Source of the DNA: Methylococcaceae bacterium NSP1-1
Lineage (GTDB): Bacteria; Pseudomonadota; Gammaproteobacteria; Methylococcales; Methylomonadaceae
Assembly: GCA_002256465.1 (NCBI GenBank)
Contig: NQJG01000053.1
Location: forward strand, 1 to 6,044
Direction of reading: 5' to 3'
DNA: 6,044 nt
In this document: positions 1-6,044 of the stretch, one piece after another
Layout: every line of letters begins with the position of its first letter
Position numbering within the stretch: position 1 is the first letter of the stretch
The notes under the pieces: generated by a model
Told to the model about the DNA's origin: nothing
Databases searched by the model: none
The model's input: the letters and a program-made list of their open reading frames with translations, nothing else
Program-made: the position numbers and the translations under genes

Positions 1-46
1 TATTTCCCTATTCTTATGCGGTTTACTACAATCAGGAGAATAAATA

Positions 47-523
47 ATGCGTGTTGAAGATTTAATGAAATCAAAAGTATTTACAGTCGAGCAACACGAC
101 TTGATTGATAGGGTCTTTTTTTTAATCCATTACGAAAAAGTTCGTCACATACCAGTCGTTGAAAAAGGCAAAGTTATCGCGATCGTTTCCGATAGAGATT
201 TGTACAAAGCTTTAGGACCAAAAAACAACTCTAACGCCATTGAAGCGGCAAGCGAAAAAAATACTGCAGAACTTCATGTTGTACCACAAAAAGTACAACA
301 CATTATGCGCCGTGGCGTATTGACGGTTAATCCTGACACCTATGCTTCAGACGCTGCAGCAATTATGGCCGACAATAAAGTTGGTGCATTACCGGTGGTC
401 GACAAGGATAACAAATTAGTCGGAATAATATCAGCTACAGACATACTCCGGGTTTTTTCAAAAATAGAAAAATCGAGTGAAAAAAGAGAGCAAAGAATAG
501 CGGCAGGTATCAGTCATACATAA
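47..523 (+). CDS. Small two-CBS-domain protein
   Basis: This 158-residue soluble protein consists almost entirely of a tandem CBS pair (Bateman module). CBS1 spans about residues 1-57, opening with a VEDLM motif and ending in VSDRDLY (S48-D51). CBS2 spans about 80-136, with HIMRRGVLTV, a GALPVVD strand and ISATDIL (S129-D132). The S/T-x-x-D ends of both domains are the positions that usually contact the ribose of bound adenine nucleotides, so adenylate sensing is plausible, but the ligand is inferred. A charged tail (about 139-158) follows. No enzymatic, membrane or DNA-binding domain is attached, so its target is unknown. The start is well supported: AGGAG at 34-38 lies eight bases before the ATG, and an in-frame TAA at 41-43 excludes extension. 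A terminator downstream separates it from sucA, so it is probably its own unit or the last gene of one. Confidence 0.9.
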   Translation: MRVEDLMKSKVFTVEQHDLIDRVFFLIHYEKVRHIPVVEKGKVIAIVSDRDLYKALGPKNNSNAIEAASEKNTAELHVVPQKVQHIMRRGVLTVNPDTYASDAAAIMADNKVGALPVVDKDNKLVGIISATDILRVFSKIEKSSEKREQRIAAGISHT

Positions 524-544
524 AGCCCATTGACGCGATATACC

Positions 545-571
545 AAAAAAGTCCCGCAATGGGACTTTTTT
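545..571 (+). terminator. Rho-independent terminator after the CBS gene
   Basis: A perfect 11-bp inverted repeat, AAAAAAGTCCC (545-555) and GGGACTTTTTT (561-571), encloses a 5-base loop (GCAAT). The descending arm ends in six T followed by GTTTT. It starts 21 bases after the CBS-gene stop codon. The A-tract on the left arm means it would also form a hairpin plus U-tract on the opposite strand, so it may work both ways. It should insulate the suc operon from transcription of the CBS gene. Confidence 0.92.
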
Positions 572-605
572 GTTTTAGCCAGACAAATTGATGCCACATC
601 AAATT

Positions 606-634
606 TTCCCATATGATGAAGTTACTGTTATAAA
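606..634 (+). promoter_or_regulatory. Candidate distal promoter of the suc operon (extended -10)
   Basis: TATAAA at 629-634 is preceded by TG at 626-627, giving an extended -10 (TGnTATAAA). At 17 bp spacing lies TTCCCA (606-611), a 4/6 match to the sigma70 -35. Transcription would begin near 641 and give sucA an untranslated leader of about 200 bases. The region is AT-rich, so chance matches are likely. Confidence 0.3.
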
Positions 635-773
635 GTAAACCCGGTAAAAATTAATCATTATTGAATACATCATCTTCCCTAGCAAAAGCGCAAACAGAAC
701 CCCGTGAGCATTTATTTCTTTCTTCATCAACTACGACGCTCTAGTGAAATATGCGAATAATTTCCTCAGTAGT

Positions 774-797
774 TCTTGGCAATGTAGCATGTCAAGA
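774..797. promoter_or_regulatory. Imperfect inverted repeat, possible operator
   Basis: The arms TCTTGGCA (774-781) and TGTCAAGA (790-797) are reverse complements except for one G-T position and are separated by eight bases (ATGTAGCA). The left arm contains the candidate -35 hexamer and the right arm ends just before the candidate -10. A dimeric regulator bound here would compete with RNA polymerase. No T-tract follows, so it is not a terminator. I cannot name the regulator. Confidence 0.35.
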
Positions 798-805
798 TTT
801 AATAT
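776..805 (+). promoter_or_regulatory. Candidate proximal sigma70 promoter of sucA
   Basis: TTGGCA (776-781) matches the sigma70 -35 consensus at five of six positions. After an 18-bp spacer comes TAATAT (800-805), a 4/6 match to the -10; an alternative TATAAA lies at 803-808 with a longer spacer. Initiation around 812 would leave a leader of about 30 bases before sucA, a normal length. The overlapping inverted repeat at 774-797 supports this as the regulated start. This is consensus matching only. Confidence 0.4.
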
Positions 806-841
806 AAAGACCAAGACCCGTGCAGAATAAATTGGATATCC

Positions 842-3673
842 ATGATGAGTAACCTGCTTAAACTTTTTCAAGATTCTTCTTCCTTACAAGGCAGCAACGC
901 CAGTTACGTTGAAAACTTATATGAACGGTTTTTGGAAGATCCTGAATCTGTTGAGCCTAGCTGGCAAAAAGAATTCAATGCCATTCACCATGGAGCCGCT
1001 TATGAGACTCCTCACAGCCCTGTTGTAGAACGCTTCGCACAACTTGCTGTTAAATCTCAAGGAAGGCTGGCTCAATTACAGGGCTTTACCGAAGAAAGTG
1101 TAAAAAAACAGGCCGCTGTTTCCCGGCTTATTAACCATTACCGGGTTCGCGGGCATCAAATCGCCAACAATAATCCGTTAGGGAAAACCTCACCCCCACC
1201 TCCCGATATGGATCCAGCCTATTACGGCCTTTCTGAGCCGGATATGGACACCCTATTTGATACGGGCGCACTTTACGGAAGTGTTGATCGATTGCCTTTA
1301 CGTGAGATTATTGCCAATTTGAAAGACATTTACTGCGGCAGTATTGGCTCTGAATTCATGCACATAGTCGATACCCATATCAGGCGATGGGTAATAAACC
1401 GTCTGGAAAACTCTAAAGCCAATTTAATACTGGGACCTGAAAAAAAACACTGGCTATTAAAATTACTGACAGGGGCAGAAGGCATAGAATGTCATTTGCA
1501 CAATAGATTTGTCGGTCAAAAACGTTTTTCTCTTGAAGGTGGTGAATCCCTGATTCCAATCCTGGATGAATTAATTCAAGGTTCCGGAGATAAAGGCGTT
1601 AAAGAAATTGTCATCGGTATGGCGCATCGAGGCCGCCTGAATGTACTGGTCAATATTTTAGGAAAAAGCCCTGCCAGTTTATTTGACGAATTTGCGGGAA
1701 CGTCTATGCCATCACCTGGAGTCAGTTCGGGTGACGTAAAATATCACATGGGTTTTTCCTCTGATGTTGCCACGCCTGGTGGCCCTGTGCATTTAACGCT
1801 GGCATTTAACCCATCGCATTTGGAGATTATCAATCCGGTTGTTGAGGGTTCAGTGAAAGCTCGTCAAGACCGTGCCGGAAAAGACGGCATAAGCACGGTT
1901 ATTCCGGTTTTAATCCACGGGGATGCAGCTTTTTCTGGACAAGGTATCGTTATGGAAACCCTCAACATGTCGCAAACCCGCGCTTTTTCCACAGGCGGAA
2001 CAGTACATATCGTCATCAACAATCAAATTGGCTTTACCACCAGCAACCCGATGGATGCGCGATCTACTTTGTATTGCACGGATGTTGCCAGCATGATCCA
2101 GGCACCGGTTTTTCATGTCAACGGCGATGATCCGGAAGCAGTTATCTTTGTAACAAAACTCGCTCTCGATTACCGAATGACTTTCAATAAAGATGTCGTT
2201 ATAGATCTTATTTGCTATCGCCGTCTTGGGCACAACGAAGCCGACGAACCGGCTACCACCCAACCCCTCATGTATAAAACAATCCGCAAACACAAAACCA
2301 CGCGGACGCTTTATGCACAAAAACTCATTCACGAAAGGATAATTAGTGCCGAACAATCTGCAATAATGGAACAGGATTACCTGAAATTGCTTGAAGCGGG
2401 CCAAGTTGTCTCAAGGCCCGTATTGGAAAATTCCAGTTATTCATACACCAATCAATGGAATCAGTACCACAATACAAGCTGGAACATGTTCTGTAATACA
2501 GCCATATCAATGGATCAGCTTCGCTTTTGTAATGACAGAATGCAGCGACTACCCGCGGGTTTCGAACTGCATCCCAGAGTTGCCAAAGTTATGGATAATC
2601 GCCGTAAAATGGCGGCTGGTGCCATGCCCTTGGACTGGGGATTTGCTGAAAACCTGGCTTATGCCAGCCTCCTTCTAGAAAAATTTCATGTTCGTCTAAC
2701 AGGTCAAGACGTAGGGCGCGGTACATTTGTTCACCGCCATGCGGTATTACACAACCAAATCAATAATAAAACTTACACACCACTTAAACATCTGGACAAT
2801 GATCAAGGTAGTGCACAGATTTTTGATTCCCTCTTGTCCGAGGCTGGTGTATTAGGTTTCGAATACGGATACAGCACCACGATGCCTAATACCCTGGTCA
2901 TTTGGGAGGCGCAATTTGGCGATTTTGCCAATGGTGCCCAAGTGGTTATCGACCAGTTTATCAGCTCCGGCGAAACCAAATGGGGACGATTGTGCGGGCT
3001 GGTCATGTTGTTACCGCATGGTTTCGAAGGCCAAGGTCCTGAACATTCATCTGCCAGACTGGAACGCTATCTGCAACTTTGTGCTGAACATAATATCCAG
3101 GTTTGTACACCAACCACACCGGCACAAATATTCCATTTATTACGTCGCCAATTAATACGTCCGTATCGAAAGCCACTTATAGTCATGAGTCCTAAAAGCC
3201 TGCTGCGACATAAACTTGCGGTATCCACACTGGAAGATATGACAAACGGACAATTCCTGCCTGTCATTGGCGAGCAGGATGATATTAATCCCAAAAAAGT
3301 GACCCGCTTTATTTTATGCGCTGGTAAAGTTTATTACGATCTAGTGGAAGCGCGTCGCCATGATAACCTTAAGCATGTCGCTATCACACGTATTGAACAA
3401 CTTTATCCCTTTCCAGATGAATTATTTAAAGTGGAAATAGCAAAATATCCCAATTTGAAAGATTTCATCTGGTGTCAGGAAGAACCAAAAAATCAAGGCG
3501 CCTGGTATCAATCCAAACATCATTTTGCCGACAATCTGCAAGCCCATATCAGCGTAACTTATGCCGGACGCGAAGCATCGGCAGCGCCAGCTGTCGGCAA
3601 GTTCCACGTTCATATAGAACAACAAAAAGCTGTTGTTCAATCAGCCTTATACGGCAAACCTTCAGGAAAATAA
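842..3673 (+). CDS. sucA: 2-oxoglutarate dehydrogenase E1 component (SucA)
   Basis: SucA is the thiamine-diphosphate E1o of the 2-oxoglutarate dehydrogenase complex: it decarboxylates 2-oxoglutarate and succinylates the SucB lipoyl arm, in the cytoplasm, as part of the TCA cycle. At 943 residues it is close to E. coli SucA (933) and is collinear with it throughout. The N-terminal E2/E3-interaction segment (about 1-45, with [16 protein letters not shown]) is intact. Catalytic histidines are present at H262 (GMAHRGRLN) and H302 (DVKYHMGFS), equivalent to E. coli H260 and H298. The ThDP/Mg motif runs from G360-D361 to N393-N394 (NNQIGFTT). E667 in LSEAGV fits the glutamate that activates the cofactor aminopyrimidine. 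The transketolase-like domain has RGTFVHRH (626-633) and the C-terminal domain has [12 protein letters not shown]. ATGs at 842 and 845 are both possible starts; a weak GGAT (834-837) fits either. First gene of the operon. Confidence 0.98.
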   Translation: MMSNLLKLFQDSSSLQGSNASYVENLYERFLEDPESVEPSWQKEFNAIHHGAAYETPHSPVVERFAQLAVKSQGRLAQLQGFTEESVKKQAAVSRLINHYRVRGHQIANNNPLGKTSPPPPDMDPAYYGLSEPDMDTLFDTGALYGSVDRLPLREIIANLKDIYCGSIGSEFMHIVDTHIRRWVINRLENSKANLILGPEKKHWLLKLLTGAEGIECHLHNRFVGQKRFSLEGGESLIPILDELIQGSGDKGVKEIVIGMAHRGRLNVLVNILGKSPASLFDEFAGTSMPSPGVSSGDVKYHMGFSSDVATPGGPVHLTLAFNPSHLEIINPVVEGSVKARQDRAGKDGISTVIPVLIHGDAAFSGQGIVMETLNMSQTRAFSTGGTVHIVINNQIGFTTSNPMDARSTLYCTDVASMIQAPVFHVNGDDPEAVIFVTKLALDYRMTFNKDVVIDLICYRRLGHNEADEPATTQPLMYKTIRKHKTTRTLYAQKLIHERIISAEQSAIMEQDYLKLLEAGQVVSRPVLENSSYSYTNQWNQYHNTSWNMFCNTAISMDQLRFCNDRMQRLPAGFELHPRVAKVMDNRRKMAAGAMPLDWGFAENLAYASLLLEKFHVRLTGQDVGRGTFVHRHAVLHNQINNKTYTPLKHLDNDQGSAQIFDSLLSEAGVLGFEYGYSTTMPNTLVIWEAQFGDFANGAQVVIDQFISSGETKWGRLCGLVMLLPHGFEGQGPEHSSARLERYLQLCAEHNIQVCTPTTPAQIFHLLRRQLIRPYRKPLIVMSPKSLLRHKLAVSTLEDMTNGQFLPVIGEQDDINPKKVTRFILCAGKVYYDLVEARRHDNLKHVAITRIEQLYPFPDELFKVEIAKYPNLKDFIWCQEEPKNQGAWYQSKHHFADNLQAHISVTYAGREASAAPAVGKFHVHIEQQKAVVQSALYGKPSGK

Positions 3674-3674
3674 C

Positions 3675-4928
3675 ATGAGCATTGAAGTCCTAGTTCCCAA
3701 TTTACCCGAATCTGTTTCTGACGCAACACTAATCACCTGGCATAAACAAGCTGGTGATTTCGTCAATAAGAATGAAAACCTTGTTGATCTTGAAACGGAC
3801 AAAGTAGTACTTGAAGTCACCGCTCCTGAGTCGGGCGTACTCGGTCAAATACTTAAGGAAAACGGAGCTATCGTTACTGGCGGTGAAATTCTGGCTTTGT
3901 TGGAACCTGAAACTGCTCAAGATCCCCAAACTACCGAAAGTAAAACAATATCTCCTAAAACACCTGAACACAACGAAGAAGATATCCCGTTAAGTCCTTC
4001 AGTTCGTCGATTGATCCATGAGAATACCCTGGACCCCTCGACTATAAAGGGTACTGGAAAAAGCGGCCGGCTCACTAAAACTGATGTGCTGGATCATCTT
4101 AGCAAACAAACACCGGCAGTATCCTTAAAGACAGAAAATGCATCCATAGAGAGGCAAAATATTGCATCACTGCAAATCAAGCCGGAAACAGCAAAACCAG
4201 TCGACTTGACAACGATCGCATCAAATCTGCGGCCTGAACAACGTGTTCCGATGACCCGCTTAAGAGCAAAAGTTGCCGAACGTCTGTTACAAGCTCAACA
4301 AAACGCAGCCATGTTGACAACCTTCAACGAAGTCAATATGCAAAATGTTATTGATCTTCGAAACCAATACAAAGCCAGATTCGAACAAAAACACGCTGTC
4401 AAACTAGGCTTTATGTCGTTTTTTGTCAAAGCCTCAATTGAGGCATTAAAACGTTTCCCTGCAATCAATGCCTCCATTGATGGTAACGATATTATCTATC
4501 ATGGCTATTATGATTTGGGCATTGCCGTCAGTACCCCGCGAGGCCTGATTGTGCCGGTATTGCATGATGCCGATCAACTAGATTTTGCCGGCATTGAAAA
4601 ATGCATTGCCGATTTCGGAGAAAAAGCAAGAGCAGGCACATTAACCTATGACGACTTAAAGGGTGGTACCTTTACCATTACCAACGGAGGCGTATTCGGT
4701 TCAATGCTGTCCACCCCCATACTTAACCCGCCTCAGTGCGCTATTTTAGGTATGCACGCCATCAAGGAACGAGCTGTTGTAGAAAATGGCCAAATTGTTA
4801 TAAGACCGATTATGTATCTTGCTCTTTCTTATGATCACCGTCTGGTTGATGGCCGCGAAGCAGTACAATTTTTAGTCACCATCAAAGAATGCCTGGAAGC
4901 TCCCGCTCATCTTCTGCTTAACATTTAA
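3675..4928 (+). CDS. sucB: Dihydrolipoyllysine succinyltransferase E2 component (SucB)
   Basis: SucB is the E2o core of the 2-oxoglutarate dehydrogenase complex and moves the succinyl group from its lipoyl arm to CoA. It has 417 residues (E. coli 405). The lipoyl domain is about 1-78, with lipoylation lysine K43 in [11 protein letters not shown] flexible linker leads to the peripheral-subunit-binding domain (about 103-142, LSPSVRRLI to [13 protein letters not shown]), which docks E3. After a longer linker comes the catalytic domain (about 195-417), with [20 protein letters not shown] and the active-site SYDHRLVDG containing H388 and D392. I chose the ATG at 3675 because AGGA (3664-3667) sits seven bases upstream and the protein then begins [14 protein letters not shown] as in the family; a start at 3633 would add 14 alien residues inside sucA. 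One base separates it from the sucA stop, so translational coupling is likely. No catalytic residue is missing. Confidence 0.98.
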   Translation: MSIEVLVPNLPESVSDATLITWHKQAGDFVNKNENLVDLETDKVVLEVTAPESGVLGQILKENGAIVTGGEILALLEPETAQDPQTTESKTISPKTPEHNEEDIPLSPSVRRLIHENTLDPSTIKGTGKSGRLTKTDVLDHLSKQTPAVSLKTENASIERQNIASLQIKPETAKPVDLTTIASNLRPEQRVPMTRLRAKVAERLLQAQQNAAMLTTFNEVNMQNVIDLRNQYKARFEQKHAVKLGFMSFFVKASIEALKRFPAINASIDGNDIIYHGYYDLGIAVSTPRGLIVPVLHDADQLDFAGIEKCIADFGEKARAGTLTYDDLKGGTFTITNGGVFGSMLSTPILNPPQCAILGMHAIKERAVVENGQIVIRPIMYLALSYDHRLVDGREAVQFLVTIKECLEAPAHLLLNI

Positions 4929-4932
4929 TACC

Positions 4933-6044
4933 ATGCCAAAAAAGCAAACACATTACGATGTCATCGTCATCGGTGCAGGCCCAGCTGGTTTTGCCAGCGC
5001 TATTCGCTGTGCACAGCTCGGATTAAAAACCGCCTGCATTGATAATTGGCGCAATAAAAAAGGTCAGAGTCGATTAGGTGGTTCTCACCTCAATACCGGC
5101 GGTGTTGCCTCCATGACCTTGCTGGAGTCCGCAAAAATCTATCATCAGTTGACCCACGGGATTGCAGAACACGGCATTTATGCTGAAGCGATTTCAATCG
5201 ATTTACCGCTAATGATTCAGCGAAAAGATAAAATTATTGATGAAATCGCCCACAAAATGGCTGATTTATTCGTGCATCACAAAATAGACCACATTCAGGC
5301 AAAGGGCCGATTACTGAATACGCGGCAAGTGGAAATTACTACCGTGGATAGCCAGACACATTCTATACTTGACGCTGAGCATATTATTCTAGCCACTGGT
5401 TCAAACCCCATCAAATTACCGTGCGCCCCGATAGACAATGAATTTATTATTGATCCCATTGCCGCATTAAATCTTGACACGGTACCCAAAAAATTGGCCA
5501 TTATCGGCGCAGGTGTAGTAGGCCTTGAATTGGCGAGCATCTGGAATCGACTCGGTGCTGAAACCATATTGCTGGAAGCGCAAGAAAACTTTTTATCCTT
5601 ACTCGACCAACAAATTTCGGGTGAGGCTTATCGCGTTTACCAGCAACAGGGACTTGATTTACGTTTGGGTGCCCGGGTCATTTCTGCAAAAAAAGGCAAC
5701 ATAAAAGTCACCGTAGACTATCAGGATCAGGAAGGCACTCACACCCTGCGCGTTGATAAACTTATCGTTGCCTGTGGACGAAAACCCAATACCGGAGACT
5801 TGGCAGCACCTGAAGCAGATTTATTGCTGGATGAAAACGGCTATGTTCATGTGGATGATAACTGCCGCACCAACCTGCCCGGCGTTTATGCCATTGGTGA
5901 CTTGACCCTGCTTGGACCTATGCTGGCACATAAGGGCATAGAGGAAGGCGTATTTGTTGCCGAACTCATTGCCGGACTCCATAATCCTATCAACTACGAC
6001 AACCTCCCCAGCGTTATTTATACCGAACCTGAAATTGCCTGGGT
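4933..6044 (+). CDS. lpd: Lpd-family flavoprotein lacking both redox cysteines (E3 homologue, 3' end cut by window)
   Basis: By position and similarity this is the E3 (dihydrolipoamide dehydrogenase) gene of the operon, four bases after sucB; 370 codons are visible and the frame runs off the window. The FAD Rossmann motif is G14-A-G-P-A-G19, followed by ATGSNP (154-159). The NAD-binding motif is G192-A-G-V-V-G197 with E199. GRKPNT (282-287) and the second FAD motif IGDLTLLGPMLAHK (321-334) are normal, and YTEPEIAW (363-370) starts the dimer domain. The redox centre is not normal: the usual GGTCLNVGCIPSK reads GGSHLNTGGVASM (49-61), so both cysteines are lost (H52, G57) and the Lys is M61. It cannot do disulfide-based E3 chemistry as read. 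Related cysteine-poor family members include soluble transhydrogenases and some quinone reductases. Other cysteines (26, 35, 164, 281, 311) are not in equivalent places. The C-terminal His-Glu dyad lies outside the window. No clear Shine-Dalgarno precedes the ATG, so coupling to sucB is likely. Confidence 0.9.
   Translation, partial: MPKKQTHYDVIVIGAGPAGFASAIRCAQLGLKTACIDNWRNKKGQSRLGGSHLNTGGVASMTLLESAKIYHQLTHGIAEHGIYAEAISIDLPLMIQRKDKIIDEIAHKMADLFVHHKIDHIQAKGRLLNTRQVEITTVDSQTHSILDAEHIILATGSNPIKLPCAPIDNEFIIDPIAALNLDTVPKKLAIIGAGVVGLELASIWNRLGAETILLEAQENFLSLLDQQISGEAYRVYQQQGLDLRLGARVISAKKGNIKVTVDYQDQEGTHTLRVDKLIVACGRKPNTGDLAAPEADLLLDENGYVHVDDNCRTNLPGVYAIGDLTLLGPMLAHKGIEEGVFVAELIAGLHNPINYDNLPSVIYTEPEIAW

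Larger units (their letters stand above)
524..841. other. Intergenic region between the CBS gene and sucA
   Basis: This 318-base gene-free stretch holds the terminator at its start and the presumed control region of the suc operon after it. I see two candidate promoters (606-634 and 776-805), an imperfect inverted repeat (774-797) and a small TTGATG-CCA-CATCAA palindrome (588-602). I found no convincing small ORF, tRNA or riboswitch. The only short reading frames, such as one of six codons from 613 and a GTG-started one near 702, lack a ribosome binding site. Confidence 0.75.

Noticed and set aside
116..123. A run of eight T in the CBS gene as a possible slippage or phase-variation site
   Set aside because: A single T8 tract in an AT-leaning gene is common, the frame is intact on both sides, and a housekeeping-type CBS protein is not a typical phase-variable gene.
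702..760. A GTG-started frame of about 18 codons in the sucA leader as a leader peptide
   Set aside because: There is no ribosome binding site, no run of regulatory codons and no attenuator hairpin following it.
1910..2404. A 164-codon open frame on the minus strand inside sucA
   Set aside because: It lies wholly within the highly conserved ThDP-binding region of sucA, its translation resembles no protein family I know, and it has no neighbouring context of its own. It is an antisense shadow.
3633..3674. An upstream ATG that would extend SucB by 14 residues
   Set aside because: The extension overlaps the end of sucA and has no family resemblance, while the ATG at 3675 has a good AGGA at the right distance and gives the canonical SucB N-terminus.
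4933..5040. Cys26 and Cys35 as a relocated redox pair replacing the lost disulfide
   Set aside because: They lie in the first Rossmann helix and second strand around the FAD adenine side, not next to the isoalloxazine ring, so they are poorly placed for flavin-disulfide exchange. A structural model could overturn this.
5295..5567. A 90-codon open frame on the minus strand inside the lpd-like gene
   Set aside because: The + strand frame here encodes recognisable Lpd motifs (ATGSNP, GAGVVGLE); the antisense frame has no family resemblance.

Overview
The window looks like a stretch of a gammaproteobacterial chromosome, roughly mid-40s percent GC by eye. SucA and SucB keep long blocks I recognise from gammaproteobacterial 2-oxoglutarate dehydrogenase. 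The E1o-E2o-E3 gene order (sucA-sucB-lpd), without sdh genes directly upstream and with a small CBS-domain gene instead, would fit a methylotroph or methanotroph of the Methylococcales. That lineage guess is weak and rests on general resemblance only.

Layout, all on the + strand: (1) a complete 158-residue protein of two CBS domains (47-523), closed by a strong intrinsic terminator (545-571); (2) a 318-base intergenic region (524-841) with two candidate sigma70-type promoters and an imperfect inverted repeat around the proximal one; (3) a tightly packed operon: sucA (842-3673), sucB (3675-4928, one base after the sucA stop) and an lpd-like gene (4933 to the window end, truncated by the window).

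SucA decarboxylates 2-oxoglutarate with thiamine diphosphate and reductively succinylates the lipoyl arm of SucB. SucB passes the succinyl group to CoA, and an E3 flavoprotein should reoxidise the dihydrolipoyl arm with NAD+. SucA and SucB keep every catalytic residue I could check.

The third protein is the notable one. It is plainly of the Lpd fold and family, with intact FAD and NAD motifs, but both cysteines of the redox-active disulfide are replaced (His52 and Gly57), and the conserved Lys of the same motif is Met61. As read, it cannot carry out the disulfide chemistry of dihydrolipoamide dehydrogenase. The operon therefore seems to encode a normal E1o/E2o pair beside a redox-silent E3 homologue. 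Either another Lpd in the genome serves the complex, or this protein does something else, such as diaphorase, quinone reductase or transhydrogenase-like chemistry, or a structural or regulatory role on the E2 core.
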